The notes under the pieces: model-generated
Told to the model about the DNA's origin: nothing
Database searches by the model: none
Seen by the model: the letters and a program-made list of their open reading frames with translations, nothing else
Shown: positions 24,153 through 35,900 of the stretch, one piece after another
How positions within the stretch are numbered: position 1 is the first letter of the stretch
Layout of the letters: each line of letters opens with the position of its first letter
Source of the DNA: Amia ocellicauda
Taxonomy: Eukaryota; Chordata; Actinopteri; Amiiformes; Amiidae
Reading direction: 5' to 3'
NCBI RefSeq assembly: GCF_036373705.1
Contig: NC_089863.1
Span: 33,254,227 to 33,318,226 of the forward strand
DNA length: 64,000 bases
Program-made: the position numbers and the translations under genes

Positions 24153-25293
24153 TAGCTGCAAGCAGCAATGTAGGGGGCCAAGCATATGTGGAGGGATATG
24201 ACATATTTAACAGACTTTAGGGTTTCAGCCATGATGAGATTCGAACACAGGTCTCACACACGACAGTGCAGTGATCGAACCACAAGCCAAATGGCCCAGG
24301 CTTCATAATATGGCTTCAGAACTGCTACAATATGATAATGCTAGTACATGAATATTGAAACTAATAAAGCTATAAGCAGCCAAACACATCTGTAGGGATA
24401 TATCGTGTTTAACCAGGGGTAAATTGGGATTTGTTATGTGGGGGGCTCTGTGGTTTCAGGCTTTCGAGGGGTGCACGTGTGTATGCAAAGCCTACAAAAT
24501 CTTATCAATTGACAAACTAACAAGTAGAGAGAGCCCTCTGCTATGAACACTAACATGCTGATCAAAATCATTCTAGATGCTGGCAGTGTTCAAAGCTACA
24601 TCTGATGACAATAAAATCTTTCTGTAGGCCTGTGCCCTCTCCTTTGTGTCAGTATCAAATATAGGAATGATGTAACCATTAAAGGAGAGAATATAAATAC
24701 AAAATATTAAGTAGAACAGAGTAGAACAGTCTTTTTATTAGGAAAATTAAACTGGAATTGATTAAATCAGTTTAACACACCATACACGGGCCAACTGAGA
24801 CTAAAAAGTGTTCCTGGACTTTCTAGCACAGAGCTGCCCACGGTACCCGGTCTGCAACACACCGAACAGAACGATAAGGCGTATGACTTCCAAATTTGTT
24901 GAGGGACAACATCATATAGGCATCCAGTCCAGTAGTTTTCATTTTATGTCAATTTGAAATATATGGCTGAATAATAATAATAACTAGAAGTTGCATGCAA
25001 CTTTTAAGGCTTCCATGCTGTATCAGTAGGTTTCAGATTTCAGCAGGCATTTGTAGTTTAAATGCACGTGTTATTAAACGTGTTATTTTCAATATCAATC
25101 CAATGTAGCATATATTTGCGGTTTTCATTTTTTGTCACTTGAAGTATGTATTCAAAGTCAGTGGACTTTAATATCAATTCCTTCATTGTTTGCTTCAGTG
25201 ATGTAAGGTTCAATTGTATTTTTCACTTACTTTTTCACTTGGTGAGATTCTGTCCAGTAGTTTTCATTGTATGGCCATTTGAAATATATGGCA

Positions 25294-25355
<62 letters not shown>

Positions 25356-25520
25356 GTAATCCGACCAATTACAAACAGTAGTCTAGCAACTTCGTTGCTT
25401 GGCCCCCTAAAAATCCTAACAGAAACAATAGGCTTCCAGCACTTTTTGCATGGAAGCCTAATAATAATCCGACCAATTACAAAAATTGTCCAACTACTTA
25501 ATTGCTTGGCCCCCTAATAT
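24153..25520. mobile_element. Decayed repeat complex in intron 1 of the MROH gene
   Basis: tatagctgcaagcagcaatg and gggggccaagca at about 24153-24182 are mirrored by cttcgttgcttggcccccta (about 25389) and aattgcttggccccctaa (about 25499), suggesting a non-autonomous element with inverted ends and partial internal duplication. A tRNA-like stretch (atgagattcgaacacaggtc, about 24232) reads as a B-box on the minus strand. The AAT microsatellite at about 25297-25354 lies inside. An open frame of 123 codons across it is low-complexity isoleucine and not a gene. Confidence 0.5.
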
Positions 25521-26918
25521 TACAGTCCTCAGTTTGGAGATACAAATATTGCACTCTCTTTAAATATCTGATATTTGTATTTTATCTGCACGTGTGTTTG
25601 TGGAGTATTCTATAGAGTAATTACAGACATGAGGTCTGTGCTTAATTCAAGACTCCAATGACAGACGGCAGAATGTCTGGATATTTTTTTGTTGGTATTG
25701 TCTCCTCAGTGAAGATGTTTGATCTTCAGCATGCCCTTGAATCAGGCGCCACTGAGCAGCAGCTGCAGGAGAAGATGGTGGCTTTTTCCGATGTGGCCGA
25801 CCCAGAAGACTTCTGTTTGTGGTGTGTCGGTTTCTTGAGGAGAGACCACAAGGTGCGACTCCTTTGATCTGTCTGTCAGTAGGAATCATGCCTTCTTTCT
25901 TCTTTGTTCCTTCTTCAAGATTTGTGTTTTCTGCAGCTTATAAAGTGTGTACATGGTGTGATTGAGTTTTTGGAAATCCATACAGCTCTCAGTGTCCTTG
26001 TGCACAGAGGGTTCAAGGCTGTAACGCTGTCAGTCATGCAGAGAAGAGAGACATTGATCACATCGCTCGTGACCTCTTCCTCCTGTGTTTCTCTGCTCAG
26101 GTAGCCCATGAGACCTCCATCCTGCAGGCCATGGGAAAGGTGCTGAGCAGCCACATTGAAGCCATCAGCGCCTCCACAGCCGGGAAGGCCATCGCTTTGG
26201 TTTCTGGAATGATGGGCAGGGATGCGGTGAGTCACTCCCTCCTGTGAGGTGCTCTGAAACATGCACATTAGACAAAGACCTTCCTGTTTTTTTGTATAAT
26301 GATTCTTGTCGCTCAGAGATTTGCCAGATACACTGCTGTCCCAAGAAAGCCTTCTCAGACTCACCCTCCTCCTCTCGTCTTCCCCTGACCAAGAACGAGC
26401 CTCCGGAGAGGCAGCAGGCAGCCAGTGACATCCTGCTGGCACTGGGGTCCCGGTTTCTCGAGGAGGTCTTGGCAGCTCTGGACATTTTGTTCAGGGCAGA
26501 TGTGCAAGCAGACCCCATATGGCTGACCACATTGGGACGTCTGTCACGAGTAAATGGTGAGTCTGCCTGCTGCTTCGATTCCTGAAGGCACTGTGCTTTG
26601 TTGAAGCCTGGCACAATAGGGAACTGACCTGTTTTATTCACCTGACCCTGACTGACCCAGACTTCTCTGAGAGCATTCAGGACTTCTTTTCTGGCCCCAG
26701 AGGGAGCTCTGACCCGACCCTGAGGAAGCAGCACTTCTTTCCAATTCTGGACACTGTTTACTCATCTTTTCAGATCGACCGGAACCTGCAGGTACGCGCC
26801 GCTGGGAAATGTGATTGTCAAATGTGGACTGGTAAATACGTTGGCCTGAAGTGCAAAACACAACTGCAAAAAAGAAAAACAAAAAGCAGAATGCAAATGC
26901 AACAGGAAGAACTGTGTG

Positions 26919-28107
26919 CTCAAATTAGCGCCATAAGTAACGAATTCAAAATAAAAAATATTGTAACCAAAAAAAATACAGATGAGAAAAAATTGATGTT
27001 GAGATCAAAAATAAAAATTGTAGAAAAAAGATTCTACACACACACATCTGAATACCTTAGAAGGTGCTGGGTATCGAAAAAGATCATATCACATGAAAAG
27101 AAAAGAATAGCCGCACACTCACTTATAGCTCCAGAAAATCATAAAAAGTATTTATTTAGCCCATGCTTCTCAGGATCTTCATCAGGATATGAAACACGTT
27201 TGTAAACTGTCTGGTTATATACTTAATCAATTAATCAAATACACACACAATGAACATCTTAATAGTGTTAACACAGATTTGAACTTTACATTGGATATTC
27301 AGAAAAATACTTAAGTACCGACTTGTATCGAAAACCAACTGAAAGAAACTCTTTACTTAAAGCTGATAGCTTTCATCTAGTGCAGTTGAAGAAAAGCCTC
27401 CCTGTAAGTCTGCTCTTTTCAAAGTGTCTAATGACCTTTTACTTACTGTTGATTCTGGGAAGTATGCTGTCCTTGTTTTGCTAGTCCTGAGTTGTTGTTT
27501 TTAAATGTGCTATATTAATAAAAGTGACTGACTGACTGACTGTAAGTCAGCTCAATAGACTATGGAGGATTTGTAGCTCAGATGAGAGACATTTGCATCA
27601 GCCCAACATTGTAAAGACTCGTTGTAAAGAAAGGGGTCACCCTGATCACTGGATAGATGCGGCTGCTGATAGATTTACTTCTTTAGGTCGCAAACTATCC
27701 GTTTGTGAGATAGAAGTGATGGTACATGTTCAACCAGTACAATGTATTACTGAATATTCATCTTTAGGATTGCATTTGGAGAAGGTTATTAGACATCACT
27801 GGTACATCATAGAATCTGAGCCTTCTTTAAAAGAGACTTTCAAGGAGCCCCCTGGCATGGTATTTAGCAGGAGTCTCCGAGACTTATTGGTACATGCAGA
27901 TCTGCCCCCTTTGTTCATTCCACTTATTTTTGCGATCTCCCTGATGGGAATTATAATTGTGGACACTGTGCACAATGTAATTTTACCTACAAATGTCCCT
28001 CATTTTGTCATCCTGTTTCTTGTAAAAATATTGTAATCAGAGGCATTATCACTTGTAATACACACAATTTTTTATTTTGAATTCGTTACTTATGGCGCTA
28101 ATTTGAG
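26919..28107 (+). mobile_element. Penelope-like element remnant in MROH intron
   Basis: A 40-bp sequence, ctcaaattagcgccataagt and onward (26919-26958), recurs inverted at 28068-28107 and bounds the insertion. Inside, the plus strand shows fragments of a Penelope-type reverse transcriptase: TDLYRKPTERNSLLKADSFH (about 27318), then QLNRLWRICSSDE (about 27548), then the 27593-28036 frame with HWYIIESEPSLKETFKEPP and VFSRSLRDLLVHADLP. A cysteine-rich linker (CGHCAQC) follows in another frame. The GIY-YIG endonuclease that usually follows is cut off. A GACT tandem run lies at about 27526-27543. Multiple frame breaks, so not functional. Confidence 0.75.
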
Positions 28108-30440
28108 CCCATAAAGAACACAAATGCAAAAAGAAAAACAAAAAAAGAAAACGAGAAACACAAAAACTTACATATTTTTTGTATTACCTCTGCCAGCTGG
28201 TTCTGCCAGGCACAGTGTGTTGGGGAGGGTGACAGGGATTGCCACTGTATAAATCACTGTAATTCACCCTGTATACTGTTAATCCTCATGTGCTGCCGTC
28301 GCTCACTTGTTCTGAGTTGTTGCTCTTTTGCCCTCTTGGTGTTGCCCACACAGACTGGTCTCTGTGTCCGTCCTGCAGGTCCACGATGTGGTAGTCAATG
28401 CCTTGGCTGCCCTGACGCCCCTGCTGAGCCCTGCGACTCTCCGGGTCAACCTGAGGGGGCTGATCGACACCACAGTGGTGATGTACAGACATGGGTCCGA
28501 CGGTGAAGCTCTGGTCCAGGTACGTCTTTCTGTGCTGACTGGGGTAGCAGGGGTGGGATAGATCAGACCGGCTCCAGGTTAAAGGCTTGGTTTTATGTTC
28601 TTATATTGTTTTTAGGTTGATACTTAGTTTCTTTATTGTAGAACGTGCGCTGCATCATCCTGGCGGCCTTGGGCTCGGACCGGAAAATAATCCACCCCTA
28701 TGTGTTCCCCCTGCTAAGGAGCTTGCACCAGGAGGTAGGTCCTGTTCTGTGTAACGGCCGAGACACCCCGACACACGGGCCCTGTGCAGCCGAGTCTGTG
28801 CAGCGGGTACGCAGTGACCGTGTCTTTCTCCTTCAGATCCGCGCCCGTCGGGAGAGCCGGCTACCTGTGGATGTGGTCCTGAGCCTCATTACACTTCTCG
28901 GTAAGTCTCTCTTCTTTCACTCGAGAGAGTCTTGGTTCTGATCCGCTGGCCTGTGTTGTGTCCTCACTGCTCTGTGCTGCTTGCCTTATTCCCACAGCCA
29001 CCGCCTTCCCAAAGTTGGTCGCCAGTCTCCTTATACAGTTGCTGAAGTGCACCAGTGAGCCGAGCCGGGCCGCAGGTGGGGTGATCCTGGCACACCTCCT
29101 CAGCGCCGCAGGTACCGTCCTCTCCCCCGTCCTGTCCCACTGCGCTACAGTGCTCTCAGTGCTGTCTGACCTCCTGCTGTGATTGGCAACACATCGACTC
29201 ACACAGACACTCTCAGCCTGTAACTGTATTGTTTCTCCTGATCTCTGTGATTGATTCGTTTTCCTGTCCTTTCCATACCAAACCTTAAGTCTGATTACAG
29301 GGAATGCCCAGCCCATTCCAGGCCAGCCCTCCTTCCCCCGGGACAGCAGCTTCGCCTGCTTTTGTGTCCTACAGGCTGGTCGAGCCAAGCTGATGAAGCA
29401 GGTAAGGGCCAGTTTGGAGTCTCTCACGAGAGGAGAGCCTAGCCCGCTGTGTGTATTGTGCTGGGCAGCAGTGTAGTGTGCAGACTGAGCACCTGTCTCC
29501 TCTATCCTCCAGGTCCCTGAGATCTTGGATGCTCTGCAAACCTGCCTGCCCCACCTGGCTGACCGGCAGCTGAAAGTGGTCGCCCGCCTCGTGTCTCACT
29601 GCCCGGAGGAGCTCATTGAGACGTTGCTGACTCGAGCCCTGCCGCTGGACCGGTGAGCCTCACAGAAGCGCCTGTCCCTCTTGCATGATTGGCTAATGTG
29701 TCACAGTGTGTCACAGCGAGGAGCTCCCATGTGTCTCTGTCTACCCCAGCTCCAGCTGTGCGCTATGGAGGGCCTTGGGTTCAGACAGCAAGTTGTCCCG
29801 CAAGCTGCTGGCGTTCCTCGTGGGAAAGCTGAGCGCCTCACCCGCTGGGCGCCAGACCCTGGCTGTGAGTACATCTCTCTGACGCTTCCAGAGATATAGT
29901 GCTGTAAATTGGGTGCCTTCTCTCTGAGTGTGACCCTGTATGTCTCTCCTGGTGTCAGGTGATCTCTGCCGTGCAAGAGTTGCTGGCCGCCCCAGAGCAG
30001 AAGGGGCCCTTTCAGAGGGTCTTTCCCCAACTCTTTGGCACCCTACTTCTCCGGATGGGCCTCAGTGAGGACATCAGAGAGACCATGCTCGCCGTGCAGG
30101 CCTTGGTGCTACAGGCCCAGCTGGTGACGTTGTCGGAGCAGTTGGAGCAGGAAGAGGCCTGGGCTGAGCTGCCAAGCGCCGAGAGCCACACTGAAGGGGT
30201 CCGTCTCCTGGCCAGGTACGGGTCTCTCTCCATCACAAGCTGTGCTGACAGGAACGTATTCATATTTATTGTCTCCTCACTGCATTCCCTTTTTTCAACG
30301 ATCTCTTCTGACAGCACTCTAATATTTAATATTAGTCCTCTATCCCTGCTAGATAGCACTTCAGCTTATTATGCTCCTTGCGTTCTTGATTGTTTTGCTC
30401 CTTGCTCCCTTTCCCGTAGCCCTCGTCTGTAACCCTACAT

Positions 30441-30666
30441 CTTGACAGCACTTAGCTTTCACCGTCCAGGATGTAGGAAGTCTCTTACTGTACTTGTTTA
30501 AATTTTAAATTGGAATTTTTTAAAATGTATTATTTTGAATTGCTATGTTTTAGCTAAGTTGAATTTGTAATGATTGATGCCTTGTACTTCTCTGTATTTT
30601 TTCACTTATGTTGTAAGTCGCCCTGGATAAGGGCGTCTGCCAAGAAATAAAAATAATAATAATAAT
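30441..30666 (+). mobile_element. L2-type LINE 3' tail in MROH intron
   Basis: The stretch from tgacagcacttagctttcac through gtaagtcgccctggataagg to aagaaataaaaataataata is nearly the same as the 3' end of the LINE at 47070-47240. The AT-rich tail ends directly at the splice acceptor ccag (30667-30670) of the exon that carries the TGA stop. The sequence before it (30216-30440) is open but unassigned. Confidence 0.85.
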
Positions 30667-30785
30667 CCAGGGCCATGGCTCAGCACGGCGGCTCGCATCT
30701 CCCCGGCATCGTGAAGGTCCTTGTCCCTTTCCTGAGCTCTGACCAGGAGCAGCACTGAGTCACGGTGACGGCTTTCTTCTCTGAG

Positions 30786-31791
30786 GTGAGTGCGTCTCTG
30801 TTAGCGCTTTTCCACCGACATGATGCCGGTGCTGGTGTCGGAGCAGGTGCTGGGCATGGGAACCAGCTGAACTTTTTGCGAATTGGCCTGCATTTCAGCT
30901 AAGAAATGCATAATGATAATACATTGTCAGCACTGTGCTGGCGTGTGAGCGCTCGCTGTGCAAAGCGCATCCCTGTAACAGCTCTGCTGCGAACAGAGCG
31001 AGTATGTGCAATTGTTGAAATACAGCAGCAACAACAATATAAATTGTGTTTCTTCATGCATTTAAACTTTTGGGATGTAAGTATTCCATGTACACTGTGA
31101 TTATCAATCTATATACATACGTAGTTAAAGTTGCACTCACCAGCACAGAAGTTATTGTGTATTTGATCTTCTCTTACTGTATATTTTGTGTAATTCGCTC
31201 TGTGCGCTAAGAAAATGAATGTATGAATAATGCGCAAACCAACCAGGGACACATGATTCGTAGGGGCACTGGATTCGGCATAACACCGCATTTCTGCCAG
31301 TGGTGGAAGAAAGTTAAGGACCCAGTTAAGGACCAGTTAATGACCAGTTAATTATCCAACAATATTCAATTTCTGTCCAGTCTATATCGTCGCATTAACT
31401 CTCCATCATCATAACATTGCTGTAACACGTCTTTCCTGTCACGGAAGGTGAGCTCAGTCGCCTAACTAGTGAGTGGACCTGGTGAGACCATATTGTTACT
31501 AAAGGGTCTCTCTATTTGACAGACTGCTGTTTGCTGCTGATTTTGTTCATATTTAATCAAAGCTCTACTCACTGGTCGCGTCTCTGCTGTCATTTTAAAA
31601 ATGGCGGTTGAACTCTAGGACATAACTTTTTGTGGAGACATCTTTACCCCACCCCCCGGCCCCTGATGTCACGAGTTCCTTGGTTCCAGACCAGCAAGTT
31701 TTTGGTGCCCGCAAAGTGCTATGTGTGCGGCTCTTAATGGCTTTAATGCCGGAGGGCTACTTTCACGACGCCTCGCTCTCCTGTCTTGCAG
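30786..31791. other. Long MROH intron, no gene seen
   Basis: This is the 1-kb intron between the two exons that carry premature stops. Family members have several exons in this part of the protein, and none could be recognised here. This suggests loss of central HEAT repeats. Confidence 0.4.
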
Positions 31792-33570
31792 CTGCTGTGC
31801 GGCTCAGAGAAACATTTGAGGGCCGTGCTGCTTAAGAACTTGAAGCTCCGAGCCCAGTACCCCTCTGTGCCTGTGAGGTTGCAGCTATTCTAGGGCCTGC
31901 GGAGAGCCACAGCCACCCAGGTAAGGACAGTGTGCGGTGCAGGACCACCTGCCAGCAGTGTTTCAATTCTTCACTCTGGGAGTGTCAGTGCTGACGGGGT
32001 GTTCTTTGTTTCTCTGTGCAGGTGGAAGAACAGAGCCGGGAGCTGCTATCCTTCCTCGGCTTGGGCCTGCAGGATGTGGACGTGGCGGACAGGCAGGTGG
32101 TCCTGGGAGCTCTGTCCGGCCTCTCGCAGCTCTTGCCCAACCTAAGACGGGATGGCGTCGGCCGGGATGTCCTTGCAGACGTCCTGCATAGGGTCAATGC
32201 GCTGTTGGAAAGAGTGAGTCGCTGTTTTGCTCTTCTGGCTCCGTGTCTCAGTGAGAGGTTTAAGTGTCCGGCCTGCAGGCTGTCGTACTCAGTGTGTCAC
32301 AAGCTGTGCTTGACCCTCTCTGCTTGTTTACAGGAGGACGAGGCACTGCGCTGCGCCGGCGCCACCATGCTGGGGGAATTGTGCCAGTGCCAGGCAGTGA
32401 CGGCCCACATCAGAGAGGAACTACAGGAGGCGCTGGTGCGTCTGGTGTTGCACCTCCCAGACTCCAGTCCAAAGGTGTTCAAGGTAAGGGCAGCTCAGTG
32501 GGCCCTGACCACTCTCTTCCCCCATTGGGGCGGGCAAACCCAGGAGGGCCTGCAGCGGTTTTAAAGAATATAAGAAGAGTTACAAACGTAGAATTTGAGA
32601 CGTTGCGGTCAGATCGTGCTGCTGTGTCATGGCATCAGTGCCGAGTGTTGAGGCTAAGCTTTTGTCTCTTTTGCAGACCTGCTACCGGACTCTCAACAAC
32701 ACTGGGTCAGTGCCAGAACTGAGCACCATCAGGAGACTGATCTTCAAGAACAAGCAGGAACGGGCTTTGGACTTTCGCACCTTCCTGGATGACCTTGCGT
32801 TCTGGGTAAGGACAGTATGGCCATTGTGTTGCTTATGAAGGACAGAGAGATGTTGCATGTTTGTGGCTCTTGAGTTACAGGTCTGCTGAGAGTCCCAGAA
32901 TTTGACTCCCTGTCTTCTCTAGGCGTCTGATTTCCCAGAGGCCCTGGGCTGGTCCTTCAGCTGCGCCCTGGACTGCCTGAGCAGCCGTTTTCCTGGAGTC
33001 AAAGCCTGCGCTGCCATCTTTACAGGTGAGGAGATGACACACCTGGGAAGGATGTGGGCACGTGATGGAGCTCACAGGCACACTGTAGCCAAGATGTGTC
33101 CTGAATTGTGACTCAGTGTTGCTCTCTCTGACCCACAGAGTCTCTGATTAAAAACACCCCGCAGTCCCTCCTCAGTCGTCGATGGATGGATCAGAGCATC
33201 GCAGGTAATGCAGCCCTTGAGTGTGTCAGTGTATTACCGCGTCACTGCTGCTCTGGTCCTGGCTGTGTGTAAAGAGCCAGTCTTTGTTACCGGGCTGGAG
33301 CAGAGTGTCGGCCTGTCGCTGTGCCCTCTCTGTCACTTCAGCGCTGTGTGTTCAGCTCGTCCTCTCCCTGTGTCTCCAGCTCTGACGCGTGCCCTGCAGG
33401 AGGAAAGCGACTCACTCACTCGCCTCTCAGGCCCTGGAGTACTGCACTGCCTCCCAGCAACAGAGGCCAGTGAAGGAGCCCGTGTGGAAGAGGCTCTTCT
33501 GCTGCCACCGATGAGAAGAGGCAAGGAGATGAGGTGTCCCCCTCAGGAGCTGCGCAGGGTAACCGAGTGA

Positions 33571-34805
33571 GGCCGCTGGATCTCATCATGTCCTCTAACA
33601 CACTGCTGTGTAAATGGGTGTCCGAGACCACAATGTCATACAAGTGTTTTCGATATACTGTGTAGGTGTGTTTTATAATTTAAATATTTAAGGTATTAAA
33701 ATCACGCATAGATTGAAAATGTTGCACGAAATGTGGCCCTGCATGCTTGTGTCCCTTATAATGGACTAAATTTCACTGCCTAAGCTAGTTTTTTTCAAAT
33801 GCACATAATTCCTTTATTTCTTATGGTTTTTTCACCCAACAATTTCTCAAAATTTCAATAGGAGTGGTATTTCAGCTAGCAATTTTCAAACAAGATTTCC
33901 CATAGACTTTATTGCAGGAAAAAGGCCAATAGGTCAACATTTCAAAAAACACATTTTGTTTTCTTGAAAAAACTTGTTAGTAGTGTAATACAGTTTGTCT
34001 AATCATGATCAACTATGCAGAATATTATAGCACAGGTTGTCCAGTTTCATTTGATAAGTGTCACACACCTGTACTCCTTATAATGTCCGTTTTAAACACT
34101 TGCACACTCGGCAAATGGGGGCGAGTGTAAAGACTTAATACTATGTTGAATAAAACGTGAATCTGTACGAATGGAAGACGGTTGCTGTGCACGTGTGTAA
34201 CGATCACGTCACAGCACCTGAAATTAATCAATCAAAGGATATGACTATTGAATGTTAAAACCATAAAAGCACATGGAACAGTGTTGGTTCTCTTAATCGC
34301 TTTTGATTACTTGTCTTTAAAGGCCCCGGGGAATCAAACTGGTTTCACATTCGATGTATAAAATATCACTCGAGACGAATACACAATACAGCGTGTTTAT
34401 TTCAGAGGAATCTGTTTTATGAGTGAGATGTCCGGCTCAGAAACAGATCAAAGAAAACCAAGTGTGGAAAAATCATCAGTACTAATTCAAGTGAAGTTTC
34501 CAGTACTGTAAAAGACAAACATTACAAACACTTTACCTTCCTCCGGGCTTTTCCGGGTGACTCCGTCGTCAGAAATATCCGTTAAAGACACTAAAAATAC
34601 AATTCGAGTCACAAGGCAGCTTGAATTAAACATGTCTGAACACGTGACATGATTCTGGGTGGAAGATATTAGTGTACTGAGAGCTCTGTATGTGCATTGT
34701 TTATATTGAATAGATATTCAATTGAGAACCAATGAACATTCAACCACTAAGTCCCAGTCTGCTCTCTGCGCTGCACTAAAGACTCTCTCCTCCTTCCTGC
34801 TGTAG
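33571..34805. other. Inferred last MROH intron, no gene seen
   Basis: AT-rich sequence with no recognisable coding or repeat structure. It would be the 1.2-kb intron if the exon at 34806 belongs to the MROH gene. Confidence 0.4.
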
Positions 34806-34940
34806 AGAATGCCATCCCTGCTCGCCCGTCGGGACAGCATGGACAGGGGTGACACTGGTTTTCATCACGACTCCTTTTCTCACACCATGTTGAAAGCTTT
34901 GTCTGGAATTGAGGCCACAATCAAGGAGGAACTGAACTGA
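34806..34940 (+). CDS. Probable last exon of the MROH-family gene
   Basis: The acceptor cttcctgctgtag is followed by a 44-codon frame containing MPSLLARRDSMDRGDTGFHH, DSFSHTMLKALSGIEATIKE and a final ELN before TGA 34938-34940. It is phase 0 and fits the donor cagg|gtaacc at 33558, also phase 0. If that donor is not used, the protein instead ends with the stop at 33568-33570 (reading VTE). The composition (charged, Ser-rich) is protein-like. The link to the gene is inferred from phase and splice sites. Confidence 0.5.
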   Translation, partial: RMPSLLARRDSMDRGDTGFHHDSFSHTMLKALSGIEATIKEELN

Positions 34941-35039
34941 GAGAGGTTTGTGTTGCCAGCGTTGGCAGGGGCGGCTATGGACCCCCAGAGATGTATTTTC
35001 TCCAGTAACAATCTGCATCCATAGGAGATTTTGTTCTTC

Positions 35040-35195
35040 TCTACTCCGTGCCTAATGGTTTATTTACTGTTGGTTTACTTTATTTTTGTACATTTTAAAC
35101 TTGTTTATTTTTCATTTTGTTGTAGTATTTTTATCACTCTGTAAAGCGCTCTGTCGCTACCTGCGAAGGCCACTATACAAACTGATTGATTGACT
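35040..35195 (+). mobile_element. LINE/SINE-type 3' tail fragment
   Basis: The phrase ctctgtaaagcgctctgtcg, then cgaaggccactatacaaac, then tgattgattgact resembles the recurrent 3' end of fish retroposons that finish in a TTGA-type repeat. It is short and has no coding part. Confidence 0.5.
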
Positions 35196-35738
35196 GTGGA
35201 GAGTCTGTGGAACAATACACACGTCTGTATTGATACGATGTTCCAGAACACAAGACATCAAAAAGTAATACCAGATACAAGCACACTGGAGTTGTTGACA
35301 GTATTTCCACGTCTGCAAGTGACCAAATGCAATCGGTTGCAGCCGAGTTCTTTCCTCAGCTCACCAAAGAGACAGAGAAAAGGAGGTTAAACTAAACCTT
35401 GGCAAAGCATTGCTGTGTTGAAGAGACAGTATTCAGTATTCCCATTGGTAGAATCATTTACTAAAGTGACAGAAATTCCTATATAGATTTTAAGAAGCAT
35501 CTCAGAGGCGAGAAGCAAGGGAGTTCCTGTGTTCTTGAATTTTCATTTCAGTTTCTATTCAAACATGAAATGTAAAAGTGTTTAAAAGGCAATGGATACA
35601 TGGTTTAGTGTGACAAGTCTAATATATATATTAGAGAGCACCTCAATACGAGAGCTCGTCCTGTCTGTCTCTAACGCCATGTGTCTCGGTTTTAGAGCTG
35701 CAGAGGCTGCACAGGCATGCAGATGAGTCTGAGTCTAT
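35196..35738. other. No gene seen
   Basis: A single 66-codon frame (35190-35390) has no motif or splice context. The rest is unstructured. Confidence 0.45.
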
Positions 35739-35900
35739 ATACTGAGACACGCGCATTATCTACCGAGATACTGAGACACGCGCACTATATACTGAGACAC
35801 TCGCACTATATACTGAGACACGCGCACTATATACTGAGATACTGAGAAACGCACTATATACTGAGACACATGCTATATACTGAGATACTGAGACGCACAC
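35739..35900. repeat. Minisatellite, unit about 24 bp
   Basis: About seven imperfect copies of atactgagacacgcgcacta, some fused with a shorter atactgag unit. The minus-strand open frame across it (SVYSARVSVYSA-type repeats) is a product of the tandem repeat. Confidence 0.85.

Larger units (their letters stand above)
24076..34940 (+). pseudogene. MROH-family (maestro HEAT-like repeat) gene, 22 exons, two premature stops
   Basis: Exons inferred from GT/AG sites with agreeing phases: 24076-24097, 25710-25852, 26101-26226, 26394-26556, 26661-26791, 28379-28519, 28642-28734, 28837-28900, 28998-29111, 29301-29401, 29513-29652, 29750-29864, 29959-30215, 30671-30785, 31792-31920, 32022-32213, 32334-32483, 32677-32805, 32923-33025, 33139-33204, 33380-33558, 34806-34940. 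This makes about 935 codons beginning MDHFEALVKMFDLQHALESG. Hydrophobic helix-pair repeats such as RQQAASDILLALGSRFLEEV, RCIILAALGSDRKI and GLSQLLPNLR fit the HEAT-like array of MROH proteins. The subfamily is uncertain. TGA at 30756-30758 and TAG at 31891-31893 are in frame. The roughly 30 residues usually found between the fourth and fifth exons seem to be missing. Either a recent pseudogene or a gene with assembly errors. MROH proteins have no well-defined enzymatic role. Confidence 0.8.

Noticed and set aside
25146..25517. 123-codon frame with a long isoleucine run
   Set aside because: The run is the AAT/ATA microsatellite translated; the flanks are repeat ends.
26165..26734. 189-codon minus-strand frame
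   Set aside because: Antisense shadow of two well-phased MROH exons.
28861..29427. 188-codon minus-strand frame
   Set aside because: Antisense shadow of MROH exons 28998-29111 and 29301-29401.
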